The position numbers were made by a program, and so were the translations under genes. Of a stretch of DNA of 64,000 bases, positions 18,175-28,363 are shown piece after piece. The notes below the pieces were generated by a model that ran no database searches, was not told where the DNA came from, and saw nothing but the letters and a program-made list of their open reading frames with translations. This stretch comes from Klebsiella ornithinolytica NBRC 105727 = ATCC 31898. Lineage in GTDB: Bacteria > Pseudomonadota > Gammaproteobacteria > Enterobacterales > Enterobacteriaceae. Numbering within the stretch: the stretch's first letter is position 1; every line of letters begins with the position of its first letter. The stretch is from the NCBI RefSeq assembly GCF_001598295.1, contig NZ_BCYR01000003.1:1-64000 (forward strand). The letters are read 5' to 3'.

Positions 18175-19767
18175 TTATGCCTGGACGGTATTCATCAGGA
18201 CGGTCATTTCATCTTTCACCGACTGCACCTGAGGGCCGATAACAACCTGCAGGTTATGCTGATTCAGCTGTACGACGCCGATGGCGCGGTTGGCTTTCAG
18301 CGCGGCGCTATCCACTTTACTCATGTCGTGCACCGACAGCCGCAGGCGGGTAATGCAGTTATCCAGGGAGACGATATTCTCGGCTCCGCCCAGCGCGGCC
18401 AGAATTGCCGGCACGTTGTAACCGGATTTACCGGTGACGCCGCTCACGGCTTTGTCAAAGGCTGTCTGGGTTTCGATATCGCGGCCCGGCGTTTTCAGGT
18501 TAAAGCGGGTAATGGCGAAACGGAAGATGCCGTAATACACCGCAAACCAGATGGCGGCAACCACCGGCACCAGATACCACTTGGTTGCCAGACCGTGCAG
18601 GATGCCGAAGACCACGAAGTCAATGACGTTCCCGTCGGTGTTGCCGATAGTGACGCCCAGCACCGCCATAATGGTGAAACCAAGGCCGGTCAGCAGGGCG
18701 TGAATAACATACAGTACCGGGGCGACGAACAGGAACAGGAACTCCAGCGGTTCAGTGGTGCCGCCGACGACACAGGCAATCACCCCGGAGATCAGCAGGC
18801 CTTTAATTTTATGACGGTTTTCCGGACGTGCGCAGTGGTACATCGCCAGTGCCGCTCCCGGCAGGCCGCCGAGGAATGCCGGCATTTTACCCTGCGACAG
18901 GAAGCGGGTGGCGCTTTCTGAGAAGCCGTGAGTTTCCGGGCAGCTTAGCTGCGCCTGGAAGATAGTCAGCGCGCCGCTGACGGTATGACCGCACACATCC
19001 ATGGTCCCGCCCGCTTCGGTAAAGCGAATCAGCGCCACCAGAATGTGGTGCAGACCGAACGGCAGCAGCAAACGTTCGCCGGTGCCGAAGATCATCGGTC
19101 CGAAGTCGCCCGCGCTGTTAATCACGTGACCGAGGGCATTAATTCCCATGGCAAAGACCGGCCAGACGAGGGGGATAACCAGACCAACCAGCCCGAGTAC
19201 CACGGTGGTGATAATCGGTACAAAACGCGTGCCGCCAAAGAAGGCTAATGCGTCAGGCAGGCGGATATTGTGAAAACGCTCGTGCAGCATCCAGACAATG
19301 ATCCCGGCGATCACCGCCCCCAGGATCCCGGTATCGATCGACTGAATACCGATGATGTTCTGGATATTGTTGGCTTTCAGCACCGCGGCATCGGTCGTGG
19401 GGAGAATCCCTTTCGCGGTGAGCCAGAAGTTCACCGCCAGGTTCATGACCGCATAGCCGACGAAGCCGGCGAAGGCCGCCACGCCTTTATTTTCACGCGC
19501 CAGCCCCAGCGGAATCGCGATACAGAACATCACCGGCAGGAAGCTAAAGGCGAAGGAGCCGACTTTGCTCATCCAGACAAACACAGCCTGCAGCAGCGGA
19601 ATATCGAGCCATGGCAGCAGGGTGAGCACATCGTGGCTGCTTAAAGAGCTGCCGATCCCCAGCATGATCCCGCAAAAAGAAAGCAATGCCACGGGCAACA
19701 TAAACGTTTTTCCTAACTGCTGGAAAAACTCCCACAAGGTAATTTTTGGTGTCGTTTTTGCCGTCAT
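18175..19767 (-). CDS. malX: MalX, glucose/maltose-type PTS permease IICB
   Basis: This is a phosphotransferase-system permease of the glucose family, 530 residues as in E. coli MalX. The N-terminal IIC membrane domain contains GTTEPLEF, typical of glucose-family IIC. The C-terminal IIB domain has the phosphorylatable Cys471 in DNCITRLRL. E. coli MalX can transport glucose and maltose although its physiological substrate is unclear. The start MTAKTTPKITLWEFFQ matches E. coli. It is divergent from malI, which represses it. Confidence 0.95.
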   Translation of the reverse strand: MTAKTTPKITLWEFFQQLGKTFMLPVALLSFCGIMLGIGSSLSSHDVLTLLPWLDIPLLQAVFVWMSKVGSFAFSFLPVMFCIAIPLGLARENKGVAAFAGFVGYAVMNLAVNFWLTAKGILPTTDAAVLKANNIQNIIGIQSIDTGILGAVIAGIIVWMLHERFHNIRLPDALAFFGGTRFVPIITTVVLGLVGLVIPLVWPVFAMGINALGHVINSAGDFGPMIFGTGERLLLPFGLHHILVALIRFTEAGGTMDVCGHTVSGALTIFQAQLSCPETHGFSESATRFLSQGKMPAFLGGLPGAALAMYHCARPENRHKIKGLLISGVIACVVGGTTEPLEFLFLFVAPVLYVIHALLTGLGFTIMAVLGVTIGNTDGNVIDFVVFGILHGLATKWYLVPVVAAIWFAVYYGIFRFAITRFNLKTPGRDIETQTAFDKAVSGVTGKSGYNVPAILAALGGAENIVSLDNCITRLRLSVHDMSKVDSAALKANRAIGVVQLNQHNLQVVIGPQVQSVKDEMTVLMNTVQA

Positions 19768-19819
19768 TAACACGAATCCTGATTTTTTAAGTTATGGGTA
19801 GGGTGTAACGCTACGGAAA

Positions 19820-19835
19820 GATAAAACGTTTTATC
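19820..19835. promoter_or_regulatory. MalI operator upstream of malX
   Basis: The 16-bp perfect palindrome GATAAAACGTTTTATC is the known type of MalI target. It lies 53 bp upstream of the malX start in the shared malX-malI promoter region. An identical copy is found 79 bp away. Confidence 0.92.
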
Positions 19836-19844
19836 ACTTTTTAG

Positions 19845-19860
19845 TGCGATAAAAATCACA
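19845..19860. promoter_or_regulatory. Predicted CRP site between malX and malI
   Basis: On the minus strand the sequence reads TGTGATTTTTATCGCA, which fits TGTGA-N6-TCACA with one mismatch. It lies between the two MalI operators. The E. coli malI-malX region is also CRP-activated. Confidence 0.75.
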
Positions 19861-19898
19861 TAATCAGGCGAAGATAACGTTTATAAAGGTAATCCATT

Positions 19899-19914
19899 GA
19901 TAAAACGTTTTATC
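19899..19914. promoter_or_regulatory. MalI operator upstream of malI
   Basis: This is a second copy of GATAAAACGTTTTATC, 28 bp before the malI start. It implies autorepression. Together with the first copy it could allow looping across the divergent promoters. Confidence 0.92.
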
Positions 19915-19941
19915 GACCGCCACAGGGAGACGGTTGCAGTT

Positions 19942-20970
19942 ATGGCTATCGCAAAAAAGATCACCATTAACGACGTTGCGCAGGTGGCCGGAGTGTCGGT
20001 GAGTACGGTCTCACTGGTGCTGAGCGGCAAAGGCCGGATATCGTCGGCCACCGGCGAGCGCGTCAATCAGGCGATTGAACAGCTGGGTTTTGTGCGTAAC
20101 CGCCAGGCGGCTGCACTGCGCGGCGGGCAGAGCGGCGTGATTGGTCTTATCGTGAGCGACCTCTCCAAGCCGTTTTATGCGGAGCTTACCGCCGGGCTGA
20201 CCGATGCGCTTGAGGCCGAGGGGAAAATGGTCTTTCTTACCCAGGGCGGCTACGGTGGGGAAAAAATGCGTCAACGTTTTGAAACCCTGATTTCGCAGGG
20301 TGTAGACGGGGTGATTATTGCCGGTGCTATCGACAAAGGTAGCGAACTGCGCGATCGCGCCGCGGAGGTTGGTATGCCGCTGGTGTTTGCCTCCCGCGCC
20401 AGCTACCTCGATGATATCGACCTTATCCGCCCGGATAATATGCAGGCCGCGCAGATTGTCACCGAGCATTTGATCCGCCGCGGACACCAGCGCATTGCCT
20501 GGCTCGGCGGACAAAGCGCGTCGTTGACGCGGGCGGAGCGGGTGGGCGGATACTGCGCGACGCTGCTGAAGTACGGTCTGCCGTTTCATAGCGAATGGGT
20601 CGTGGAGTGCGAATCCAGCCAAAAGCTGGCGGCCGAAGCAATGGCCTCGCTGCTGCGGCAGAACCCGACCATAACCGCCGTGCTGTGTTACAACAACGTG
20701 ATTGCCACCGGCGCCTGGTTTGGCCTGATGCGAGCGGGACGCCAGAGCGGTGAAGACAGCGTGGAGAGCTATTTTGAACAGCGCGTGGCGCTGGCGGCTT
20801 TTGCCGAAGTCCCGGAAAGCGCGCTGGATGATGTGCCGTTGACCTGGGTCACCACGCCTGCGCGCGAGATGGGCCAAAGCCTGGCGGAATGTATTCTACG
20901 GCGTCTGGAGAAGGGGCAGATGAGCGCGAGAAATCAAATTATGCCCCCGCGGCTGGTGACCCGAAAATAG
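19942..20970 (+). CDS. malI: MalI, LacI-family repressor of malXY
   Basis: The 342-residue repressor equals E. coli MalI in length. The N-terminal LacI helix-turn-helix reads TINDVAQVAGVSVSTVSLVLSG. A periplasmic-binding-protein-like effector domain follows. The start MAIAKKITINDV is chosen by homology; longer in-frame starts run into the operator. It is divergent from malX and flanked by two matching operators. Confidence 0.96.
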   Translation: MAIAKKITINDVAQVAGVSVSTVSLVLSGKGRISSATGERVNQAIEQLGFVRNRQAAALRGGQSGVIGLIVSDLSKPFYAELTAGLTDALEAEGKMVFLTQGGYGGEKMRQRFETLISQGVDGVIIAGAIDKGSELRDRAAEVGMPLVFASRASYLDDIDLIRPDNMQAAQIVTEHLIRRGHQRIAWLGGQSASLTRAERVGGYCATLLKYGLPFHSEWVVECESSQKLAAEAMASLLRQNPTITAVLCYNNVIATGAWFGLMRAGRQSGEDSVESYFEQRVALAAFAEVPESALDDVPLTWVTTPAREMGQSLAECILRRLEKGQMSARNQIMPPRLVTRK

Positions 20971-20985
20971 CCCCTCGAAAGGGCT
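20969..20985 (+). terminator. Short hairpin at the malI stop
   Basis: AGCCC and GGGCT pair around a 7-base loop that starts in the malI stop codon. It is nearly the same sequence as the hairpin at 21121-21138 on the far side of the BIME. It has no T-run. Confidence 0.4.
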
Positions 20986-21013
20986 CAGATGTAAACTATG
21001 GTTCCCGCATTCT

Positions 21014-21104
21014 GGCCCGGTGGCAGTTACGCCTTACCGGGCCTGCGTGATTGTAGCGGTTGCCACGTTTCCGGTAGGCCCGCGCAAGCGAAGCGCCGCC
21101 GGGC
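21014..21104. repeat. REP/BIME element
   Basis: Two palindromic units in opposite orientation lie between convergent malI and ydgA. The first has arms GGCCCGGT and ACCGGGCC. The second runs from CCGGTAGGCCCG to GCCGGGC. The GCCxGGTxxxxxxxACCGGGC layout is that of enterobacterial REP sequences. Confidence 0.8.
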
Positions 21105-21120
21105 ACTGACCGCTAAACTG

Positions 21121-21138
21121 AGCCCCTCGAAAGGGGCT
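21121..21138 (-). terminator. Hairpin downstream of ydgA
   Basis: A perfect 7-bp stem (AGCCCCT / AGGGGCT) with loop CGAA lies 10 bp past the ydgA stop. The minus-strand continuation is CAGTTTAG, a weak U-tract. Confidence 0.55.
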
Positions 21139-21148
21139 AATCGCGAGA

Positions 21149-22693
21149 TTACTGCTGCGGCGCGACCGGCGGCGCCACTTCTTCTGGCAGGGTTTCCTGC
21201 GGTTCGGCGCCAGGGGCTGCCGGCAGAGTAAAGCCAAACATTCCGGCGAACTCATCCAGCGGCATTTTCTGCCCGTTCAGGGTGACCTGACCTTCGGCGT
21301 ATTGCAGACTGGAGGTGATCGCGTTGTCTTCCATCGCGGTAATGCGGAACATCTGGCCCATGGCGGCAAGACCTTTCACCTGCTGGTCTGCCAGTTTAGC
21401 CGCATCTTCCGGCTGGTAGCCTTCGAGGCCGGCAACCTGAGTCATAAATGCGGTGGCCATATCGACCGGAATGACCAGCTTGCTGTCGAGCGACTTGACG
21501 CTGCGATCCACTTCATCCGCCAGCGTTTGCGGTTCAGCGGTGGTCAGCGCCGGGTCTTTCAGTAGAACAGACATATTAAAGGTGCTTTCCCCTTTGGCGT
21601 TGCGCCAGCTCAGCGGGGCGATAGTCAGCGACGGGTTACCCTTCAGTAAAATCGGTAGCGCTTTAAAGAAGGTTTCCGTCAGCGCCTGCTGGTACAGCTC
21701 AGGATTCTGCGCCAGCTGCGGGTTCGCCATCAGCGCCTGCGCTTCGGCATTGTACTGCTGGCTGAACTGATGCCAGGCCTGGCCGTCAAGATTCGCCAGC
21801 TTGACGGTCAGTTTACCGCTGCCGATATCCTGGTTTTGCAGCTTCAGGCTGTTGACGGTGTAATCCAGCTGGCTGTTAATCCCTTTACCGTCTTCAGTCA
21901 GCGAAGACTGGCCATCGATGTTCATGCCTTCCAGCAGGGCCAGCTCTTTCCCTTCAACGCCAATCGACAGCTTCTCCAGGGAGATTTTCTGCTTACCGAT
22001 GCGCTCATTGAAGCTGGTCATCTCGGTGGCGCCGTCGGTTTTCAGGTTATTGAAGTTCAACTGAACTTTCTGGTTGTATTCATTCAGCGCGTTGATCTGA
22101 CCGCTGCTCGCTTCGCCGCTCAGACTCACCGATTTGCCTTCCGCATCCGCATCGAGCTGGAACTGACCGCCGCTGAAGGTGACTTTCTCATCGCCTTTCG
22201 CGTAGTCCAGTGGTCTCAGGGCGATAGCCGACCGGCTGTCGCCGCTGTAGGCAATCCGGGTATTGATGGTAAACGGTGACTCGCCTTTGGCGATATCAAA
22301 CAGCCCTTTGCTGGCATCGTTATTGACCAGCGTGGTTCTGACGGACGCCATCGCCGGGGCAAGCTGGCCGGATTTCAGCGCTGCCGCCGGGAAGGGGCCG
22401 TGATCGACCACTTCATCAAACACCAGCGACTGCCCGGCCGCCAGCCAGCTGTTCTCTTTACCGGCAACCGGCTTCACTACCAGCTGCAGGTGGCTACTGA
22501 ATACGCCGCGCTGATAGTTTTGCCATGACAGCTCGACGCCCGCTTCCGGCGCGCTGCTCTGTAGCTGCGCATTAGCCTGTTGCACTACCTCGGCGAGGTG
22601 GCTTTCCAGCTGTTTCCCTGTGTACCAGGCGCCGCCTGTCCAGATGACGCCCAGCGCCACGATAATTCCTGCTGCGACCAGCGATTTCTTCAT
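21149..22693 (-). CDS. ydgA: YdgA, DUF945 family envelope protein
   Basis: The 514-residue protein has an N-terminal signal anchor (KKSLVAAGIIVALGVIWTGGAWYTGKQLE) and an otherwise periplasmic body, as in DUF945/YdgA. The function is unknown. The C-terminus ends in a Pro/Glu-rich tail (PEEVAPPVAPQQ). Location beside manA matches E. coli. A manA terminator upstream suggests its own promoter. Confidence 0.92.
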   Translation of the reverse strand: MKKSLVAAGIIVALGVIWTGGAWYTGKQLESHLAEVVQQANAQLQSSAPEAGVELSWQNYQRGVFSSHLQLVVKPVAGKENSWLAAGQSLVFDEVVDHGPFPAAALKSGQLAPAMASVRTTLVNNDASKGLFDIAKGESPFTINTRIAYSGDSRSAIALRPLDYAKGDEKVTFSGGQFQLDADAEGKSVSLSGEASSGQINALNEYNQKVQLNFNNLKTDGATEMTSFNERIGKQKISLEKLSIGVEGKELALLEGMNIDGQSSLTEDGKGINSQLDYTVNSLKLQNQDIGSGKLTVKLANLDGQAWHQFSQQYNAEAQALMANPQLAQNPELYQQALTETFFKALPILLKGNPSLTIAPLSWRNAKGESTFNMSVLLKDPALTTAEPQTLADEVDRSVKSLDSKLVIPVDMATAFMTQVAGLEGYQPEDAAKLADQQVKGLAAMGQMFRITAMEDNAITSSLQYAEGQVTLNGQKMPLDEFAGMFGFTLPAAPGAEPQETLPEEVAPPVAPQQ

Positions 22694-22713
22694 AGCATTT
22701 GTCCATAAATAAA

Positions 22714-22737
22714 ACCAGGCGGATCGAGCCGCCTGGT
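22714..22737 (-). terminator. Intrinsic terminator of manA
   Basis: A 9-bp stem ACCAGGCGG / CCGCCTGGT with a 6-base loop is followed on the minus strand by TTTTATTTAT. It lies between manA and ydgA. Confidence 0.85.
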
Positions 22738-22791
22738 CATGTTGTCATGATGAGGGAAAGTCTAGCAAGCGCGACTAAAAAGTTCAGTAAC

Positions 22792-23970
22792 TTACTTGAG
22801 CTTATTAAAGACGCGCGCCAGACGACCGCTGCCGCTGACCGCGACCGGCGACTCGTTACAGCCAATAAAGGCCGACTCACCGGCTTTCAGGGTCAGACGC
22901 TGTTCACCTTTACGCAGAACCGCTTCGCCTTCTACGCAGAAGATGATAGCCGCGCTCTGCTGGTCGAGGGTGGATTCCTGTGCCGAGAGATCGTGCAGGG
23001 AGAAGGCGAAATCATCGACCGGAATCGGGAAATCCAGCTCCGCGGCCTGTTTCACCGGCTGAGTCAGCAGCTCGCCTGCCGGCTTGGCAACGAACTTCAC
23101 GTTGGCAACCAGCTCAGGAATATCAATGTACTTTGGCGTCAGGCCGGCACGCAGCACGTTATCCGAGTTGGCCATCACCTCCAGCGCCACGCCCTGCAGG
23201 TAGGCGTGCGGTGTTTCGGCGAACAGGAACATCGCTTCGCCTGGATTCAGCTTCACCACGTTAAGCAGCAGCGGAGAGAACAGGCCGCTGTCGTCGGGAT
23301 AGAATTCGGCGATCAGGCGGATGGTCTGCCACGGTTCGCCCTGTTGGTTATCCAGCGCCGCTTGCAGCACGCGCAGAGCCTGCGCTTTTTCTTCGCCTTG
23401 CATATTGAGCAGGCCGGCGAACAGCTGGCTTAAATGTTCAGCATCCGGGTGACTGAGGAATTCGCCGATGGCCGGGTGCGCGCTGGCAACCGGCTGCAGC
23501 AGGGCGGCAATCTCGTTAAATTCGCGGAACGCGTTCATCGCCAGGAATGGCGTCAGCGCAAAGACCAGCTCCGGCTTGTGGTTAGGATCTTTATAATTAC
23601 GTTCAGCGGCATCCAGCGGAATGCCGGCGGCGTTCTCTTTGGCAAAGCCAATTTCTGAAGCCTGCTTGTTCGGATGAACCTGAATGGAGAGCGGCTGGGC
23701 GGCGCAGAGCACTTTAAACAGGAACGGCAGTTCGCCGAAACGCTGTGCAACCTTGTCGCCGAGCAGGGCGGACTTGTCGCCGTCAATGATCTGGCGCAGC
23801 GCGTGCGGGCGACCGTCAGCGTCGAGAACCTGCGAACTGCTCTTCGGATGCGCGCCCATCCACAGCTCTGCCATTGGCAGGTCGTCCGGGTTGGCGATAC
23901 CATAAAGTTCCGTTAATGCGGTGTGACTTCCCCAGGCATAGTTCTGCACTGAGTTAATGAGCTTTTGCAT
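22792..23970 (-). CDS. manA: Mannose-6-phosphate isomerase
   Basis: This zinc enzyme interconverts mannose 6-phosphate and fructose 6-phosphate. The start MQKLINSVQNYAWGSHTAL gives 392 residues (E. coli 391). Type I PMI motifs are present, including IQVHPNKQASEIGFAKEN with zinc ligands and the later MFLFAETPHAYLQG. A longer in-frame start toward fumA adds residues not seen in the family. It is divergent from fumA. Confidence 0.97.
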   Translation of the reverse strand: MQKLINSVQNYAWGSHTALTELYGIANPDDLPMAELWMGAHPKSSSQVLDADGRPHALRQIIDGDKSALLGDKVAQRFGELPFLFKVLCAAQPLSIQVHPNKQASEIGFAKENAAGIPLDAAERNYKDPNHKPELVFALTPFLAMNAFREFNEIAALLQPVASAHPAIGEFLSHPDAEHLSQLFAGLLNMQGEEKAQALRVLQAALDNQQGEPWQTIRLIAEFYPDDSGLFSPLLLNVVKLNPGEAMFLFAETPHAYLQGVALEVMANSDNVLRAGLTPKYIDIPELVANVKFVAKPAGELLTQPVKQAAELDFPIPVDDFAFSLHDLSAQESTLDQQSAAIIFCVEGEAVLRKGEQRLTLKAGESAFIGCNESPVAVSGSGRLARVFNKLK

Positions 23971-24166
23971 TCTCAATCCCTGTTTCCACATGATAATAAT
24001 CGCTCTATTAAACCAGCAAACCGCCGAGAAGCAACTGCTGAAAGAAAAAGTCGTCCCTGTCTCAGTTTTTGTTAAAATTTTGTGTAAAATTGATCGACTC
24101 GCTTTTCTACAGGCAAATGGAGTGTCTGCCTGAAATATAATCAGCCCAGCAGTAAGTGAGAGCACA

Positions 24167-25813
24167 ATGTCGAATAAACCGTTTGTTTATCAGGATCCTT
24201 TTCCCCTTAAAAAGGATGACACCGAGTATTATCTCCTCAGTCGTGACTACGTCTCTGTCGCCGAATTCGCCGGCCAGGAAGTCCTGAAGGTTGAACCTCA
24301 GGCGCTGACCCTTCTGGCACAACACGCTTTCCACGATGCTTCCTTCATGTTGCGCCCGGCGCACCAGCAGCAGGTCGCCGATATCCTTAACGACCCGGAA
24401 GCCAGCGAAAACGACAAATACGTCGCCCTGCAGTTCCTGCGCAACTCCGATATCGCGGCCAAAGGCATTTTGCCGACCTGCCAGGATACCGGTACCGCAA
24501 TCATCACCGGTAAAAAGGGCCAGCGCGTCTGGACCGGCGGCGGCGATGAAGCGGCGCTGGCGCAGGGGGTGTATAACACCTATATCCAGGATAACCTGCG
24601 CTACTCGCAGAACGCGGCCCTGGATATGTATAAAGAGGTCAACACCGGGACTAACCTGCCGGCGCAGATCGACCTGTATGCCACCGACGGCGACGAATAC
24701 AAATTCCTCTGTATCGCCAAGGGCGGCGGTTCGGCCAACAAGACCTATCTGTATCAGGAAACCAAAGCGCTGATTACCCCGGCGAAGCTGAAAAGCTACC
24801 TGGTTGAGAAGATGCGCACCCTCGGCACCGCGGCCTGTCCGCCGTACCATATCGCTTTCGTGATTGGCGGCACCTCGGCGGAATCGACGCTGAAAACCGT
24901 GAAGCTGGCATCGACCAAATATTATGATGGTCTGCCGACTGAAGGTAACGAACACGGCCAGGCGTTCCGCGATATTCAGCTGGAGCAAGAGCTGCTGCTG
25001 GAAGCGCAAAATCTCGGCCTCGGCGCCCAGTTCGGCGGCAAATACTTCGCCCACGATATCCGCGTAGTGCGTCTGCCGCGCCACGGAGCCTCCTGTCCGG
25101 TCGGCATGGGCGTCTCCTGCTCCGCTGACCGCAATATCAAGGCCAAAATCAACCGCCACGGTATCTGGATTGAGAAGCTGGAAAGCAATCCGGGTAAATA
25201 CATTCCGGAGTCGCTGCGTCAGGCCGGTGAAGGTGAAGCGGTGAAGGTTAATCTCAATCAGCCGATGAGCGAGATTCTGGCACTGCTGTCGCAGTACCCG
25301 GTATCGACCCGGCTGTCGCTCAGCGGTACCATCATCGTGGCGCGCGATATCGCCCACGCGAAGCTGAAAGAGCTGCTGGATAACGGCGAAGCGCTGCCGC
25401 AGTACGTGAAAGATCATCCGATCTACTACGCCGGTCCGGCGAAAACGCCCGATGGCTATGCCTCAGGTTCGCTCGGCCCAACCACCGCGGGGCGCATGGA
25501 CTCCTATGTTGATCTGCTGCAGTCCCACGGCGCCAGCATGGTGATGCTGGCAAAAGGCAACCGCAGCCAGCAGGTGACCGACGCCTGTCACAAACACGGC
25601 GGATTCTATCTCGGCAGCATTGGCGGCCCGGCGGCGGTGCTGGCGCAGCAGAGTATCCGCAGCCTGGAGTGCGTGGCGTATCCGGAACTGGGGATGGAAG
25701 CTATCTGGAAAATCGAAGTGGAAGATTTCCCGGCCTTCATCCTGGTGGATGACAAAGGCAACGATTTCTTCCAGCAGATTCAGACCTCGCAGTGCACACG
25801 CTGTGTGAAATAA
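24167..25813 (+). CDS. fumA: Class I fumarase A
   Basis: This 4Fe-4S hydratase interconverts fumarate and malate in the TCA cycle. At 548 residues it matches E. coli FumA. Cys105 in LPTCQDTG is one cluster ligand. The other two are expected by homology (E. coli Cys224 and Cys318; [14 protein letters not shown] is visible here). The C-terminus [12 protein letters not shown] resembles FumA rather than FumB. It is separated from fumC by a strong terminator. Confidence 0.96.
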   Translation: MSNKPFVYQDPFPLKKDDTEYYLLSRDYVSVAEFAGQEVLKVEPQALTLLAQHAFHDASFMLRPAHQQQVADILNDPEASENDKYVALQFLRNSDIAAKGILPTCQDTGTAIITGKKGQRVWTGGGDEAALAQGVYNTYIQDNLRYSQNAALDMYKEVNTGTNLPAQIDLYATDGDEYKFLCIAKGGGSANKTYLYQETKALITPAKLKSYLVEKMRTLGTAACPPYHIAFVIGGTSAESTLKTVKLASTKYYDGLPTEGNEHGQAFRDIQLEQELLLEAQNLGLGAQFGGKYFAHDIRVVRLPRHGASCPVGMGVSCSADRNIKAKINRHGIWIEKLESNPGKYIPESLRQAGEGEAVKVNLNQPMSEILALLSQYPVSTRLSLSGTIIVARDIAHAKLKELLDNGEALPQYVKDHPIYYAGPAKTPDGYASGSLGPTTAGRMDSYVDLLQSHGASMVMLAKGNRSQQVTDACHKHGGFYLGSIGGPAAVLAQQSIRSLECVAYPELGMEAIWKIEVEDFPAFILVDDKGNDFFQQIQTSQCTRCVK

Positions 25814-25819
25814 TCTAAG

Positions 25820-25842
25820 CCGCCCTCCGGGGCGGTTTTTTT
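25820..25842 (+). terminator. Intrinsic terminator of fumA
   Basis: A 6-bp stem CCGCCC / GGGCGG with loop TCCG is followed by seven T. It lies 7 bp past the fumA stop and before the fumC promoter region. Confidence 0.92.
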
Positions 25843-25957
25843 ATGTCGTTTAGCGGCACGAACGAGCAACATAATCTTAAAAATTTGACCAATACTTAAC
25901 CCTTTATAGCAGGTGAGCTTTGTCGTAATTACGTACTTTGTATTCAAGGAGAAAGTA

Positions 25958-27358
25958 ATGACAACGCATCGCAGTGAAAGAGACTCAATGGGCGCTATCG
26001 AGGTGCCTGCCGATAAGCTATGGGGCGCGCAGACCCAGCGTTCGCTGGAACATTTCCGCATCTCGACGGAAAAAATGCCGGGCGAACTGATTTATGCGCT
26101 GGCGCTGACCAAACGGGCGGCGGCGAAAGTTAACCAGGATTTGGGATTACTGACCGCAGAGAAGGCCGGAGCGATTATTCAAGCCGCAGATGAAGTTCTG
26201 GCCGGCAATCATCCCGATGAATTTCCGCTGGCCATCTGGCAGACCGGTTCCGGCACGCAAAGCAACATGAACATGAACGAAGTGTTGGCCAACCGCGCCA
26301 GTGAGCTGCTGGGCGGCGCGCGTGGCATGGAGCGCAAAGTTCATCCTAACGATGACGTTAACAAGAGCCAGAGTTCCAACGATGTCTTTCCAACCGCGAT
26401 GCATGTCGCGGCGATTATCGCGCTGCGCGAAGCGCTCATCCCCCGGCTCACGGTGCTGAAACAGACGCTGAGTGATAAAGCTGCGGCCTTCAACGACATC
26501 GTTAAGATTGGCCGCACGCACCTGCAGGATGCGACGCCGTTAACGCTGGGGCAGGAGTTCTCAGGTTGGGTGGCGATGCTGGAACACAATCTCCGCCATC
26601 TGGAGCTGAGCCTGCCGCACCTGAGCGAGCTGGCGTTGGGCGGTACCGCCGTTGGTACCGGTCTGAATACCCATCCGCAATATGCCGTTCGCGTAGCGGA
26701 AGAACTGGCGACCCTCAGCGGCCAGCCGTTCGTCACTGCGCCGAATAAATTTGAAGCCCTCGCGACCTGCGATGCGCTGGTTCATGCCCACGGGGCGCTG
26801 AAGGGGCTGGCGGCTTCGTTGATGAAGATTGCCAACGATGTACGCTGGCTGGCTTCCGGCCCGCGTTGCGGGATTGGCGAAATCGCGATTCCGGAAAATG
26901 AACCCGGCTCATCCATCATGCCCGGCAAGGTTAACCCGACGCAGTGCGAAGCGCTGACGATGCTGTGCTGTCAGGTTATGGGGAATGATGTGGCGGTCAA
27001 TATCGGCGGGGCGTCCGGTAACTTCGAACTGAACGTATATCGTCCGATGGTAATTCATAACTTCCTGCAATCGGTGCGTCTGCTGGCGGATGGGATGGAG
27101 AGTTTTAATGAACACTGTGCGACCGGCATCGAACCGAACCGTGAACGGATCGCTCAGTTGCTCAATGAGTCACTGATGCTGGTCACGGCGCTGAATACCC
27201 ATATTGGCTATGACAAAGCGGCGGAGATTGCCAAAAAGGCGCATAAAGAGGGGCTGACGCTCAAAGCCTCCGCGTTAGCGCTGGGCTATCTGACGGAGGC
27301 CGAATTTGACAGCTGGGTGCGCCCGGAAGAGATGGTGGGCAGCATGGCTACTCGTTAG
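25958..27358 (+). CDS. fumC: Class II fumarase C
   Basis: This is the oxygen-stable, iron-independent fumarase, 466 residues (E. coli 467), with the superfamily signature [11 protein letters not shown]. In E. coli it is induced by SoxS under oxidative or iron stress. The start [20 protein letters not shown] is set by AAGGAGAAAG. Its 3' end overlaps the convergent tus gene by 11 bp. Confidence 0.97.
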   Translation: MTTHRSERDSMGAIEVPADKLWGAQTQRSLEHFRISTEKMPGELIYALALTKRAAAKVNQDLGLLTAEKAGAIIQAADEVLAGNHPDEFPLAIWQTGSGTQSNMNMNEVLANRASELLGGARGMERKVHPNDDVNKSQSSNDVFPTAMHVAAIIALREALIPRLTVLKQTLSDKAAAFNDIVKIGRTHLQDATPLTLGQEFSGWVAMLEHNLRHLELSLPHLSELALGGTAVGTGLNTHPQYAVRVAEELATLSGQPFVTAPNKFEALATCDALVHAHGALKGLAASLMKIANDVRWLASGPRCGIGEIAIPENEPGSSIMPGKVNPTQCEALTMLCCQVMGNDVAVNIGGASGNFELNVYRPMVIHNFLQSVRLLADGMESFNEHCATGIEPNRERIAQLLNESLMLVTALNTHIGYDKAAEIAKKAHKEGLTLKASALALGYLTEAEFDSWVRPEEMVGSMATR

Positions 27359-28280
27359 CCAGCCACAGATGCAGTCGCGGGATAAGTAACCTGAGCGACT
27401 GCGCCTGCGGCTTATAGCGATACTGCACATTATCCGCATCGTAGTTCAGTAACTCGCCGATATCCGGCACGCTCACCCCCTGAGTGCCGGATATCAGCGT
27501 GATAAGCGGGCCCGGGCAGGCGTACTGCACCTGTTTCTGTTCACCGGCGTACCAGACGCGTGCAATAGGCTGGACCTTCACCGGCCGCTTGATCTTAAGT
27601 TTTGCCCGCTGCGGCAGAGCGGCGACATCCTGATATTCTCGCTCCAGTTTGCTTTGCCACTGTTCACGCGTCCAGGGCGGCACCGCGCGCGGCGATTGCA
27701 GACTTTTTTCCAGCTGCTGCAGCACCTCATCACGGGTGAGATTTTTAATCACGTGCTTATTAGCCCAACCGAAGCGAAGGGTGCTTGGGTCGCATAGCAC
27801 CGTCAAGGTACGGTAGGCGCTGAGGGTGATAAGCCCCGGCAGATGACGGTGCACCCATTCAAAACGTGCCGCGGCGGGCAGGCCGGAATCAACGGTGACA
27901 ATCTTTTCGAAAGCGGCTTTCAGCGCGTTAATGCGAGAAATGCTCTGCAGTAACGCCGCCTGTTCCTCGCCATCGGTTTGCAGGCAGATGGCGCCGGGGA
28001 GGCGGACCGCAGCCTTACTGCTACGGCTTTCTGATTGCTGTTGAATGAACAGATGGCTGTAGTGTTTCAGCGCCATCTCCAGCGCCGGTTGACCGGTGTG
28101 CTGAACCACCTGAATAGTCTCCAGCGGATCGTGTTCCGTCTCTTTACTGACGGCCGGCAGTTCAAACACCCGGGCGGCCAGCAGTCGACAGGCGCGCAGG
28201 CGTTGCTGGAGCATCTGCAGCTCGCGTTCCAGCTGGCGAAAGGTGTCATTCAGACGTTCAACGAGATCGTAGCTGGCCAT
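27348..28280 (-). CDS. tus: Tus, replication terminus site-binding protein
   Basis: Tus binds Ter sites and blocks replication forks from one side. The 310-residue protein aligns throughout with E. coli Tus (309). Conserved stretches include [26 protein letters not shown] and [18 protein letters not shown], which includes DNA-contacting beta strands. A Ter site lies 8 bp upstream of the start, giving autorepression as at E. coli TerB. It is convergent and overlaps fumC. Confidence 0.96.
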   Translation of the reverse strand: MASYDLVERLNDTFRQLERELQMLQQRLRACRLLAARVFELPAVSKETEHDPLETIQVVQHTGQPALEMALKHYSHLFIQQQSESRSSKAAVRLPGAICLQTDGEEQAALLQSISRINALKAAFEKIVTVDSGLPAAARFEWVHRHLPGLITLSAYRTLTVLCDPSTLRFGWANKHVIKNLTRDEVLQQLEKSLQSPRAVPPWTREQWQSKLEREYQDVAALPQRAKLKIKRPVKVQPIARVWYAGEQKQVQYACPGPLITLISGTQGVSVPDIGELLNYDADNVQYRYKPQAQSLRLLIPRLHLWLANE

Positions 28281-28287
28281 AGCGCCC

Positions 28288-28310
28288 ACCTTAGTTACAA
28301 CATACTGTTT
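28288..28310 (-). other. Ter replication-arrest site upstream of tus
   Basis: On the minus strand the 23-bp site contains AGTATGTTGTAACTAA, matching the core of E. coli TerB. The G at position 6, paired with the C that flips to lock Tus, is conserved. By analogy the non-permissive face is at the 28310 end, so forks moving toward lower coordinates would be stopped. The overlap with the tus promoter region implies autoregulation. Confidence 0.9.
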
Positions 28311-28363
28311 GGTTTTTAACTATACGCAGGCCGAAGCACCTGCGCAAGAGGGTCAGGCAGTAC

